The notes beneath the pieces are model-generated. The model was given only the letters and a program-made list of their open reading frames with translations, made no database searches and was not told the origin of the DNA. This document shows positions 1 through 6,510 of a DNA stretch of 6,510 nucleotides, in pieces. This DNA is from an uncultured Chitinophagaceae bacterium (lineage in GTDB: Bacteria; Bacteroidota; Bacteroidia; Chitinophagales; Chitinophagaceae): assembly GCA_946885335.1 (NCBI GenBank), contig CAMPGG010000201.1, forward strand, positions 1 to 6,510, given 5' to 3'. The translations under genes were made by a program, and so were the position numbers. Within the stretch, counting starts at the first letter, position 1. Each line of letters begins with the position of its first letter.

Positions 1-575
1 GCAAGCGGTTGCAACACCAAATCTTTTGTAATAAGATTTGCTTTTTCAACGCTGCGGTTAATATTGCGGATGGCATTTTTATCACCGGTGATGATGTGAA
101 AATTAGCGCCCACTTTTACACCTGCAAAGCCAATGGGATTTGGAATATTTTGAAAATTATCCACTGTGAATTCTTGTGGAATAACATCAATGATCTGGTC
201 ACCCGCAGGTATATAAGTTTTATACTGATCGCTGATCAATTGATCAATTTCTTTTTGGGTGATCTGGTCGCTGGTTTCCTGGCGAACGATATCACCACGG
301 GTTTGCAAACTTTTGATATGATGTCCTGCAATGCCGACATAAACCTCGTTAACATCAAGATCCGGATTACTGGCATAACAGTTATCCAAAGCAGTTCGAA
401 TGGCTTTTATCGTTTCATCAATATTCAATACCTGTCCATGTTTAACGCCATTGCTATGGGAACGACCAAATCCTAAGATTTCCAGCTTGCCGAATTCATT
501 CTTTCGACCGGCAATGACTGCAATCTTGGTAGTCCCAATATCAAGTCCGACAATAATGGGTTTTTCTGTGTTCAT
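1..575 (-). CDS. ftsA: Cell division protein FtsA, N-terminal part (3' end beyond the window)
   Basis: FtsA is an actin-like ATPase that tethers FtsZ filaments to the inner face of the cytoplasmic membrane and recruits later divisome proteins. The frame is open from an ATG at 575 to the window edge, giving 191 residues, somewhat under half of a usual FtsA of roughly 400-450. Visible signatures are the first phosphate-binding loop of the actin fold (GLDIGTTKIAVIAG, residues 10-23), the VNEVYVGIAGHHIKSL stretch (75-90), and the subdomain 1C segment with IPQEFTVDN (132-140) followed by GFAGVKVGANFHIITG (149-164). The start is firm: an in-frame TAA lies 15 bases upstream (588-590) and no other ATG intervenes. 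The C-terminal half, including the membrane-binding helix, is not visible. It follows ftsQ after an 87-bp gap, and ftsZ would be expected next, off the window. No clear Shine-Dalgarno sequence precedes it. Confidence 0.96.
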   Translation of the reverse strand, partial: MNTEKPIIVGLDIGTTKIAVIAGRKNEFGKLEILGFGRSHSNGVKHGQVLNIDETIKAIRTALDNCYASNPDLDVNEVYVGIAGHHIKSLQTRGDIVRQETSDQITQKEIDQLISDQYKTYIPAGDQIIDVIPQEFTVDNFQNIPNPIGFAGVKVGANFHIITGDKNAIRNINRSVEKANLITKDLVLQPL

Positions 576-662
576 GTTATGTTGTTTTTAGTTGTTGCAC
601 GTTCTAAATTTTTTCTGCTGGCTTTTAATTAAGGATTTGGATTGAATATTTTATAACGGGTA

Positions 663-1667
663 TTAGTTTTCGCTTCTTTTTTTCATAACCGCTTTTGGTG
701 TTTTCTTTTCAGTCGTTTTCACAGGTTCTGTTTTTTTCGGTTTGGATATTGTCGTTTTAGCATTTGGTGACTGTATGGGTTTATTGGCCTGTTTGATAGC
801 TTCATTCACCACTGCTTTTTCATTATAAACAGTTTGCACAGTCTGAATAGCTTTGGTCCGCTGTTGCTGCATAACATTTGTTGTTAAACCCGCCCCTTTC
901 CTGGTTCCTATAACTTGCCCATCGAACTGTACATTCAAAGATTCGTAAGTATCAAATCCTTTTTTACCAGCCACTTGTTTATAATACACGAACAGGCGAT
1001 GAAATTTTTTTTCAAGATTTTCACCATCACCCAATAGAACAACATGATTCCCTATAACAGGGATCATCTCAAACTGGCGATCATCTGTTATATCAACCTG
1101 GGAAACCTGGACTTTCCAAAATGGATGATTGTCAATAAAGATGGCTGCAGTTTTAATTTGCGCCATTAATATGCTGTCAGCCTTTGATGTTTTTTTTGAT
1201 TCCGGGAAGCCGGTAAAAACAGGCACCCTGGCAGTATAATGCTGCGACAATGGAATACGTGTTCCGGTACTATCTATATAAAATGAATACCCGGATTTGG
1301 TAAAAATTCTTGCAACAGGTGAACGTTCCGCTACAGAGATCTGCAATATATTCTGGTTATCAAAATACAGTTCCGCATCCAGTATCCACTTATTTGCTTC
1401 AAGCAGGGATTCCATTTTTTTCATCTTAAAACCACTTAATGCTTTCCCCTTTATATTTCCATTGGTAGCTGTTTTCACCAAACGCAAAATTTCTTTTTCA
1501 TTAATGAAAACATGACTGTCATTTCCTTTAACGGAAATAGCATAACCCTGGCAGGTTTGCCTGTTCTGTTTACCCACTGCCGCCACTAATAATACCAGCA
1601 TGCCTGATCCGGCTGCCATCCAGACCAGTGCGATCAGAAATTTTTGTATGGTTCTTTTTGCATTCAT
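663..1667 (-). CDS. ftsQ: Cell division protein FtsQ (DivIB family), with a long basic C-terminal tail
   Basis: FtsQ is a bitopic divisome protein that links the cytoplasmic FtsZ/FtsA ring to the periplasmic synthesis machinery, in complex with FtsL and FtsB in studied bacteria. The 334-residue product has a short cytoplasmic N-terminus, one membrane helix (about residues 10-32), then a periplasmic part. A POTRA-like region spans roughly 43-113 and ends in the typical QISVAERSPVARIF (109-122), followed by SFYIDSTGTRIPL (128-140) and the beta domain to about 255. Sequence identity to proteobacterial FtsQ is low, so the call rests on this topology, these motifs and the position between murC and ftsA. 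From about residue 291 the protein is a low-complexity tail rich in Lys, Thr and Pro. The ATG at 1667 directly abuts the TAA of murC (1668-1670), with no intergenic base, which suggests translational coupling; no Shine-Dalgarno sequence is seen. Confidence 0.9.
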   Translation of the reverse strand: MNAKRTIQKFLIALVWMAAGSGMLVLLVAAVGKQNRQTCQGYAISVKGNDSHVFINEKEILRLVKTATNGNIKGKALSGFKMKKMESLLEANKWILDAELYFDNQNILQISVAERSPVARIFTKSGYSFYIDSTGTRIPLSQHYTARVPVFTGFPESKKTSKADSILMAQIKTAAIFIDNHPFWKVQVSQVDITDDRQFEMIPVIGNHVVLLGDGENLEKKFHRLFVYYKQVAGKKGFDTYESLNVQFDGQVIGTRKGAGLTTNVMQQQRTKAIQTVQTVYNEKAVVNEAIKQANKPIQSPNAKTTISKPKKTEPVKTTEKKTPKAVMKKRSEN

Positions 1668-3080
1668 TTATATGGCTTGCAATTCTTTTTTTATTGGTTC
1701 AACTAGTGCATCAATATCTCCGGCACCCGCGGTTATGACAATCTCTCCAAACTCATAACTCGTTGTTGGAATAAAATCTTTACGAATCCATTCGAGCAAA
1801 GATTCCTTTTGCATAACCGTATGCGTTTTGTTAGTCATTTTACCTGCAATCATTTCACTGTTTACTCCCTCAACAGGTAATTCACGTGCAGGATAAATTG
1901 GTAACAAAATCACCTGGTCTGCCAGGTCAAGGCTTTCAGCAAAATCATCTGCGAAGTCGCGGGTTCTGCTAAATAAATGCGGCTGAAAAATCAAGGTACA
2001 GCGCCAGTTTCCAAACAATGCTTTAGCACTTTTGATCAATGCTTTCAATTCTTCAGGATGATGCGCATAATCATCAATAAAAACAAGCCTGTCATTTTTG
2101 ATGATGTATTCAAACCTTCTCTTAACTCCTTTGAATTCAACAACAGCCGCTTTAATTTTTTCCTCTTCAATTTCCAGGTGATGAGAAACGGCAACTGCAG
2201 CTATAACATTCTCCACATTATGCATACCGCCCATGTTTAACCGAAAACCTTCCAAAACCTTTTCCCCTAATACTGCATCAAATTCATAACTGCCATTATC
2301 CATTTTGATATTGGTGGCATAAGCAGCAGCACTGTCATTTTGCAGGCTATAAGTAAGGTGTTTGTTAGCTTTCAATTCAGATCCCCGCTTTAAACCAAAT
2401 TTGCTGAACAAGGTACCATTGCTTTTTACTTTTTCGCTAAACTGGATAAATGCATCCTGCAATGCTTTTTCTGTTTGATAAATATCCAGGTGATCTGCAT
2501 CCATAGATGTTATCACAGCTACATCAGGAGATAATTTTAAAAAACTGCGATCATATTCATCAGCCTCCACAACACAAACATTTTTTTCATTACTCCAGAA
2601 ATTTGTACCATAGTTCACTGAAATGCCACCCAGGAAGGCATTACAACCAAAACCGCTATGTCTCAAAATATGAGCGATCATAGTAGATACGGTTGTTTTA
2701 CCATGCGTGCCGGCCACGCAGATATTGAAAGAATTTTCTGTAATGATCTTTAATACATCACTTCTCTTAATGACCTGGTAACCATTTTGCTGGTAAAAAT
2801 TCAGTCCTTGGTGATCTTTTGGAATGGCTGGTGTATAAACAACCAAAGAAACTTCTTTTGGTATTAGTGAGATATCATCCACATAGCTAACGGAAATACC
2901 TGAACGCACTAATTCTTTGGTCAGCAACGTTTCTGTTTTATCATATCCACTAACAGGAATCCCCTGTGTATGAAAATACCTGGCAATAGCACTCATACCG
3001 ATTCCACCAATGCCAATGAAATATATTCCATTGGAAAAATTTAATTGATTTAGTGATGATATGTCTGGTTGTTTATCCAT
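1668..3080 (-). CDS. murC: UDP-N-acetylmuramate--L-alanine ligase (MurC)
   Basis: MurC is the cytoplasmic ATP-dependent ligase that joins L-alanine to UDP-MurNAc, the first amino acid of the peptidoglycan stem peptide. The 470-residue product has the normal family length and all three Mur ligase domains. The N-terminal UDP-binding Rossmann domain carries FIGIGGIGMSAIA (21-33). The central ATPase domain carries the P-loop GTHGKTT (124-130), EADEYDRSF (172-180) and DADHLDIY (194-201), followed by GMHNVENVIAAVAV (285-298). The C-terminal domain carries RRFE (321-324), DDYAHHPEE (336-344), FQPHLFSRTRDF (365-376) and AGAGD (451-455). EADEYDRSF and DDYAHHPEE separate it from MurD, MurE and MurF. 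Mpl, the tripeptide-recycling relative, is a weaker alternative, disfavoured by the dcw setting. It starts 26 bases after murG, preceded by an A-rich tract but no clear Shine-Dalgarno sequence, and its stop touches the ftsQ start. Confidence 0.97.
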   Translation of the reverse strand: MDKQPDISSLNQLNFSNGIYFIGIGGIGMSAIARYFHTQGIPVSGYDKTETLLTKELVRSGISVSYVDDISLIPKEVSLVVYTPAIPKDHQGLNFYQQNGYQVIKRSDVLKIITENSFNICVAGTHGKTTVSTMIAHILRHSGFGCNAFLGGISVNYGTNFWSNEKNVCVVEADEYDRSFLKLSPDVAVITSMDADHLDIYQTEKALQDAFIQFSEKVKSNGTLFSKFGLKRGSELKANKHLTYSLQNDSAAAYATNIKMDNGSYEFDAVLGEKVLEGFRLNMGGMHNVENVIAAVAVSHHLEIEEEKIKAAVVEFKGVKRRFEYIIKNDRLVFIDDYAHHPEELKALIKSAKALFGNWRCTLIFQPHLFSRTRDFADDFAESLDLADQVILLPIYPARELPVEGVNSEMIAGKMTNKTHTVMQKESLLEWIRKDFIPTTSYEFGEIVITAGAGDIDALVEPIKKELQAI

Positions 3081-3106
3081 TTCTTTAAAATCGATCCGCT
3101 TCTTTT

Positions 3107-4252
3107 TTATTTTTTTATTAATGACAACACTTCGTCAGCAATTAATTCATCCGCTTTCAGCATGGCCATTTTGCCAATATTTTCTTTTAGCTCCATTTGT
3201 CTTGCCTCATCTTTTGCCAATTCGATAACCATTGGTACCACTTTGTCCAGCGCTTCACCATCGGGAACCATCAACGCTGCATTTTGGTTAACTAAACTCA
3301 AAGCGTTGACGGTTTGGTGGTCTTCTGCGGCATGTGGATAGGGTACAAACAAAACGGGCTTTTTTACAACACATAATTCTGCTATGGCTAATGCACCGGC
3401 TCTTGACACTACGAGATCGGCAGCAGCGTAAGCATATTCCATTTGCGAAATGAAATCATTTACCCAAACCGACCGGTGATCAACGGCCTGTTCAGCAGCT
3501 TTATGAACAAAATTTTTACCTGTTTGCCAGATCAACTGGATATTATTCTTTAAAAGTTTGTCAATATGTTTTTCGATGGCTTCATTAACAGATTTTGCTC
3601 CCAGGCTTCCACCAACTACCAACAATGTTTTTTTATCTGCTTCAAGTGAAAAATGTTTCAATGCCTCAGTTCGGGAAACAGTTATATTCTCAATTGTTTC
3701 ACGGACAGGGTTACCTGTTTTTTTTATTTTATGAGCCGGGAAAAATTTCTCCATACCATCATATGCAACACAAATTCTCATTGCTTTTTTTCCGAGCAGC
3801 TTATTCGTTTTACCCGCATAAGAATTTTGTTCCTGTATAATTGTTGGAATGCCAATTTTCTGTGCAATACGAAGCATTGGGAAACTTGCATAACCACCCA
3901 CACCTACAACCACATCAGGATTAAAATCATTCATCACTTTACTGGCTTGTCCCATGCTTTTTAAAATCTTAAAAGGCAGCGCCAGGTTTTTTAACAAAGA
4001 ACTTCTGTTGAAACCTGCAATGTCCAATCCAATGATCTCATATCCAGCCTGCGGCACCTTTTCCATTTCCATTTTACCTTTTGCACCTACAAACAAAATA
4101 GAAATCGTGGAATCTTTCCGGCGAAGCGCATTAGCTATTGCAATAGCAGGAAAAATATGTCCGCCTGTTCCACCACCAGCTATAATGATGCGACCACCTT
4201 TTTTGAAAGGATTATTCAGTTCATTCCCGGTATGGTTCATTTCATTACTCAT
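3107..4252 (-). CDS. murG: UDP-GlcNAc:lipid I N-acetylglucosaminyltransferase (MurG)
   Basis: MurG is a peripheral membrane GT-B glycosyltransferase (family GT28) that transfers GlcNAc from UDP-GlcNAc to lipid I on the cytoplasmic face, making lipid II. The 381-residue product has both Rossmann halves. The N-terminal half shows the glycine loop GGGTGGH (26-32), GVGGYASFP (117-125) and QEQNSYAGKTN (140-150). The C-terminal donor-binding half shows TGNPVR (179-184), VVGGSLGA (212-219), SRAGALAIAEL (283-293) and PYPHAAEDHQ (304-313). The ATG at 4252 overlaps the ftsW stop as ATGA and has a well-placed GAGG upstream, so I prefer it. It gives about 20 polar residues before the core. Met5 (ATG at 4240) is a possible alternative that would remove four of them. 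FtsW upstream consumes the flipped product of this enzyme. Confidence 0.97.
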   Translation of the reverse strand: MSNEMNHTGNELNNPFKKGGRIIIAGGGTGGHIFPAIAIANALRRKDSTISILFVGAKGKMEMEKVPQAGYEIIGLDIAGFNRSSLLKNLALPFKILKSMGQASKVMNDFNPDVVVGVGGYASFPMLRIAQKIGIPTIIQEQNSYAGKTNKLLGKKAMRICVAYDGMEKFFPAHKIKKTGNPVRETIENITVSRTEALKHFSLEADKKTLLVVGGSLGAKSVNEAIEKHIDKLLKNNIQLIWQTGKNFVHKAAEQAVDHRSVWVNDFISQMEYAYAAADLVVSRAGALAIAELCVVKKPVLFVPYPHAAEDHQTVNALSLVNQNAALMVPDGEALDKVVPMVIELAKDEARQMELKENIGKMAMLKADELIADEVLSLIKK

Positions 4253-5535
4253 TCCTCATCCTCTTTTGAATCTTTTGTTTCATTTATTTCAACAGGCTTT
4301 TCCATTTTTTCTACGTTACGTGCTACGCTTAATATGATCCCGATTGAAACACAGGTAAAAAGAAAACTACTTCCACCCATACTAATTAAAGGAAGCGTAA
4401 CACCGGTAACCGGTAAAATATTTACACTCACGGCCATATTTGAAATTGCCTGTATGGCCAATGTAAAACTTAAACCAAGTGCTAAAAATGCACCAAAAGC
4501 AAAAGGGCATCTTTTAAAAATGCGGATACTGCGGTATAAAAAAACCAGGTAAATAAATACGATGAATGCGCCACCGATCAATCCATATTCTTCAATGATT
4601 ATGGGATAGATAAAGTCATTGTATGCCTGTGGCAAAAAATTTCTTTGTGTACTGTTTCCAGGGCCAACGCCCATCATACCACCTTTGGCAATGGCTATTT
4701 TTGCCTGGTTGGTTTGATAATTATCATCATTATCGGCACTCTTACTGCCATACATAAACGCTTCTACCCTGTTTACCCAGGTACTAACCCGAACAAAAAT
4801 TTTGGATGAGGATTCTTTAGTTGTTACCGTATCAGTATCCGTAGTATTGTGCTGAATAACTGCCGCCATTATTAACATGGCCAATGGAACCATCGCGATG
4901 GCGCCTGTTAATAATAAATGCCTGGTTCGAACGCGACCGATGAACAGCAACAACATACAACTGGCGCCCAGCAGCAATGCTGTTGAAAGATTGGCAGGTG
5001 CAATCAATCCACAAATAATAATGATTGGAATGATGACTGGTAAAAATCCCTTCTTAAAATCTTTTATTACATGTTGCTTTTTACTCAGCTGCCTGGCCAG
5101 GTACATAAACAAAGCAAGCTTTGCAAAATCAGATGTTTGAAATGTCAGGTTAATGATAGGAAGCCGGATCCAGCGGCTACCTTCATTCATCGTTACCCCA
5201 AAAAATAAAGTGTATATCAATAATGGTATCACTATTAAAAAAAGAAAAGTTGAAACCGTAGAATAAATAGTGTAATTAACCCGGTGAGCAAAATAAATAC
5301 AAACAATGCCCACAGCGATAAATGCCACTTGTTTGAATAAATATATTTCCGTGTTGCCTTTGTACATTTTATATGCCAGCGAACCTGTTGCACTGTAAAC
5401 GACCAGCAGAGAAATTAATACAAGCAATACAACCAATGCCCAGATTACACGGTCACCTTTCGTTCTGTTTAAAAGGTTGCGAGTTGTAAGCTGGCTGCTT
5501 ACCTGTGAAAAACGTATATCTCCCGGGTTATTCAT
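4249..5535 (-). CDS. ftsW: Septal peptidoglycan polymerase FtsW (SEDS family)
   Basis: FtsW is a polytopic SEDS glycosyltransferase that polymerises lipid II into glycan strands at the septum, working with a class B PBP (FtsI). The 428-residue product has a hydrophilic N-terminus of about 28 residues, then many hydrophobic helices beginning at about 30-50. SEDS signatures present are EGSRWIRLP (118-126), TFQTSDFAKLALFMYLA (131-147), AIAKGGMMGVGPGNSTQRNFLPQAYNDFIYPIIIEEYGLIGG (281-322, read in parts) and LPVTGVTLPLISMGGSS (374-390). Asp307 in AYNDFIY aligns by motif with the catalytic aspartate of SEDS enzymes (Asp297 in E. coli FtsW). RodA is the main alternative; the dcw position between murD and murG makes FtsW far likelier. 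The C-terminal tail (411-428) is acidic and cytoplasmic. murD ends 60 bases upstream, and murG overlaps the stop by 4 bases. Confidence 0.96.
   Translation of the reverse strand: MNNPGDIRFSQVSSQLTTRNLLNRTKGDRVIWALVVLLVLISLLVVYSATGSLAYKMYKGNTEIYLFKQVAFIAVGIVCIYFAHRVNYTIYSTVSTFLFLIVIPLLIYTLFFGVTMNEGSRWIRLPIINLTFQTSDFAKLALFMYLARQLSKKQHVIKDFKKGFLPVIIPIIIICGLIAPANLSTALLLGASCMLLLFIGRVRTRHLLLTGAIAMVPLAMLIMAAVIQHNTTDTDTVTTKESSSKIFVRVSTWVNRVEAFMYGSKSADNDDNYQTNQAKIAIAKGGMMGVGPGNSTQRNFLPQAYNDFIYPIIIEEYGLIGGAFIVFIYLVFLYRSIRIFKRCPFAFGAFLALGLSFTLAIQAISNMAVSVNILPVTGVTLPLISMGGSSFLFTCVSIGIILSVARNVEKMEKPVEINETKDSKEDEE
4260..4263 (-). promoter_or_regulatory. Candidate Shine-Dalgarno for murG inside the ftsW 3' end
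   Basis: On the minus strand the bases just before the murG ATG read AGAGGATGAGGA. GAGG at 4263-4260 is followed by 7 bases and then the ATG at 4252-4250, a normal Shine-Dalgarno spacing. These bases also encode the last acidic residues of FtsW (KEDEE). It is the only convincing ribosome binding site I see in the window. Bacteroidota depend little on such sites, so the ATGA overlap may contribute more to initiation. The purine run could also simply reflect Glu and Asp codons. Confidence 0.45.
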
Positions 5536-5595
5536 TCTTTATTTACCTGTTATTGACAATTCATTAATTATTTGAGAATTGCCGGATGAAAAAAA

Positions 5596-6510
5596 TTAAA
5601 GATTCTTAACCGCTTGTTTAAACTGGTTACCCCTGTCTTCATAATTGCTAAACAAATCGAAACTTGCACATGCAGGACTTAGCAAAACCACATCTCCTTT
5701 TTCTGCAAAATGAAAAGAAGCATGTACAGCTTCTACAGCACTGCCCGTGTTAATAATCGTAGTAACAATATGACCAAACGCTTCATGAATCTTAGCATTA
5801 TCAATTCCCATGCACACAATGGCTTTTACTTTTTCTTTAACCAGCTCGGTTAGCAGGGAGTAATCATTCCCTTTATCCACACCACCCAAAATAAGAATGG
5901 TTGGTTTTTCCATACTCTCTAAAGCATACCAGGTTGAATTAACATTGGTTGCTTTACTGTCATTGATAAATTCAACACCGCGAACTGTGGCAACAGGTTC
6001 CATCCGATGCTCCAGGCTTTGGAAAGTTTGTACAGCTTCCCGTATCTTTTCTTTCCTGATCTCCATTGTTGCTCCCGCCACGCATGCTGCCATAGTATTG
6101 TATTGATTGTGCCTTCCTTTTAATGCAAAGTCGTATACACTCATGGTAGTTTGTTCATGTCCTACTCTGATGTATACATCTCCGTCTTTTATAAATGCTC
6201 CGTTTTGTACTTCTCCTTTCATGGTAATGGGTAATGGGTTAGCTAGTTTTGTAAATTTGTTTAAATACTTCATTGTTACTTCATCATCCGCACAGTAAAT
6301 AAAATGATCACCGGGTTGTTGATTTTCGGTTATCCGGAACTTACTGCGTATATAATTCTCGAAATTGTAATCGTACCTGTCAAGATGGTCTTCAGTGATG
6401 TTCGTTAATACTGCCACATCGGGTCTGAATGTTTTAATATCATCCAATTGAAAACTGCTGATCTCCACAACGTATAATGGTTTAGGATCTTCGGCAACCT
6501 GCATGGCAAA
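5596..6510 (-). CDS. murD: UDP-N-acetylmuramoyl-L-alanine--D-glutamate ligase (MurD), C-terminal part (5' end beyond the window)
   Basis: MurD adds D-glutamate to UDP-MurNAc-L-Ala in the cytoplasm, the second amino acid of the stem peptide. The frame is open to the window edge, giving 304 residues, about two thirds of a usual MurD of about 450. The N-terminal UDP-binding domain and the ATP P-loop are off the window. Counting from the first visible residue, the central domain shows VEISSFQLDD (15-24), NITEDHLDRYD (37-47) and IRSKFRI (54-60); by motif its lysine (57) matches the carbamylated lysine of E. coli MurD (Lys198). GRHNQYN (132-138) is also present. LEHRME (166-171) leads to the C-terminal domain, with NDSKATN (183-189), GGVDKG (209-214) and SPACASFDLFSNYEDRG (278-294). 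SSFQLD and the SPACASFD block mark MurD rather than MurC, MurE or MurF. The Met codon at 6504 is internal to the protein and is not its start. Confidence 0.96.
   Translation of the reverse strand, partial: FAMQVAEDPKPLYVVEISSFQLDDIKTFRPDVAVLTNITEDHLDRYDYNFENYIRSKFRITENQQPGDHFIYCADDEVTMKYLNKFTKLANPLPITMKGEVQNGAFIKDGDVYIRVGHEQTTMSVYDFALKGRHNQYNTMAACVAGATMEIRKEKIREAVQTFQSLEHRMEPVATVRGVEFINDSKATNVNSTWYALESMEKPTILILGGVDKGNDYSLLTELVKEKVKAIVCMGIDNAKIHEAFGHIVTTIINTGSAVEAVHASFHFAEKGDVVLLSPACASFDLFSNYEDRGNQFKQAVKNL

Noticed and set aside
9..476. Plus-strand open frame of 155 codons opposite ftsA
   Set aside because: It is antisense to a clear FtsA reading frame and resembles no protein I know. The same holds for the shorter plus-strand frames at 1297-1515, 1977-2240, 3069-3341, 3595-3964, 3954-4552, 4877-5140 and 5897-6298, all opposite well-supported genes.
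3081..3119. A-rich tract at the murG/murC junction considered as a terminator or slippage site
   Set aside because: There is no GC-rich stem before the tract. It comprises the last Lys codons of murG and a short spacer, and murC follows on the same strand.
4832..5014. Minus-strand 60-codon open frame inside ftsW
   Set aside because: It lies wholly within ftsW in another frame, with no recognisable motif. FtsW motifs continue unbroken through the region.
5557..5581. Inverted repeat CAATTC / GAATTG with a 13-base AT-rich loop between murD and ftsW, considered as a terminator or operator
   Set aside because: The arms are only 6 bp and A/T-rich, so the stem would be weak. No T-tract follows in the direction of transcription, and termination here would cut the operon. 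Such repeats are expected by chance in AT-rich spacers.
5536..5595. Possible promoter for ftsW in the 60-bp spacer
   Set aside because: Neither a TAnnTTTG element nor a convincing sigma70-like pair is visible on the minus strand. Read-through from murD explains expression.
1..6510. A novel defence, mobile or biosynthetic system hidden in the window
   Set aside because: Nearly all bases are accounted for by six conserved dcw genes with intact family motifs. There are no repeats, integrase or transposase fragments, tRNA genes, or visible shifts in composition.

Overview
This window is a stretch of the division and cell wall (dcw) gene cluster. Every gene lies on the minus strand, so transcription runs from the high-coordinate end to the low one. 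In transcription order the genes are murD (5' end outside the window), ftsW, murG, murC, ftsQ and ftsA (3' end outside the window). Both edge genes are cut by the window, not broken in the genome. No plus-strand gene is credible, and there are no RNA genes, mobile elements or CRISPR arrays.

The order murD-ftsW-murG-murC-ftsQ-ftsA, with no murB or ddl between murC and ftsQ, fits Bacteroidota. So do the modest GC content (clearly AT-rich by eye), the near absence of Shine-Dalgarno sequences, and the style of the proteins, for example the FtsW stretch around 'LPQAYNDFIYPIIIEEYG' and the divergent FtsQ. A Chitinophagales/Sphingobacteriales-like member is my best guess. That rests on the general look of the proteins and was not tested by a search.

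Layout: positions 1-575 hold the N-terminal 191 residues of FtsA. Positions 576-662 are an 87-bp gap, the largest in the window. Positions 663-1667 are ftsQ, which directly abuts murC (1668-3080; the stop TAA is followed at once by ATG). A 26-bp AT-rich gap separates murC from murG (3107-4252). murG overlaps ftsW (4249-5535) by 4 bases (ATGA). A 60-bp gap follows, then the C-terminal 304 residues of MurD (5596-6510). The tight spacing implies one polycistronic transcript.

The genes form one working unit. MurC and MurD are cytoplasmic ligases that add L-Ala and D-Glu to the UDP-MurNAc precursor. MurG adds GlcNAc to the lipid-linked precursor to make lipid II. FtsW polymerises lipid II at the septum. 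FtsQ and FtsA belong to the divisome that directs this synthesis, with FtsA tethering FtsZ to the membrane. I see no previously undescribed system here: this is a conserved housekeeping locus, and the findings are small points about architecture and translation.
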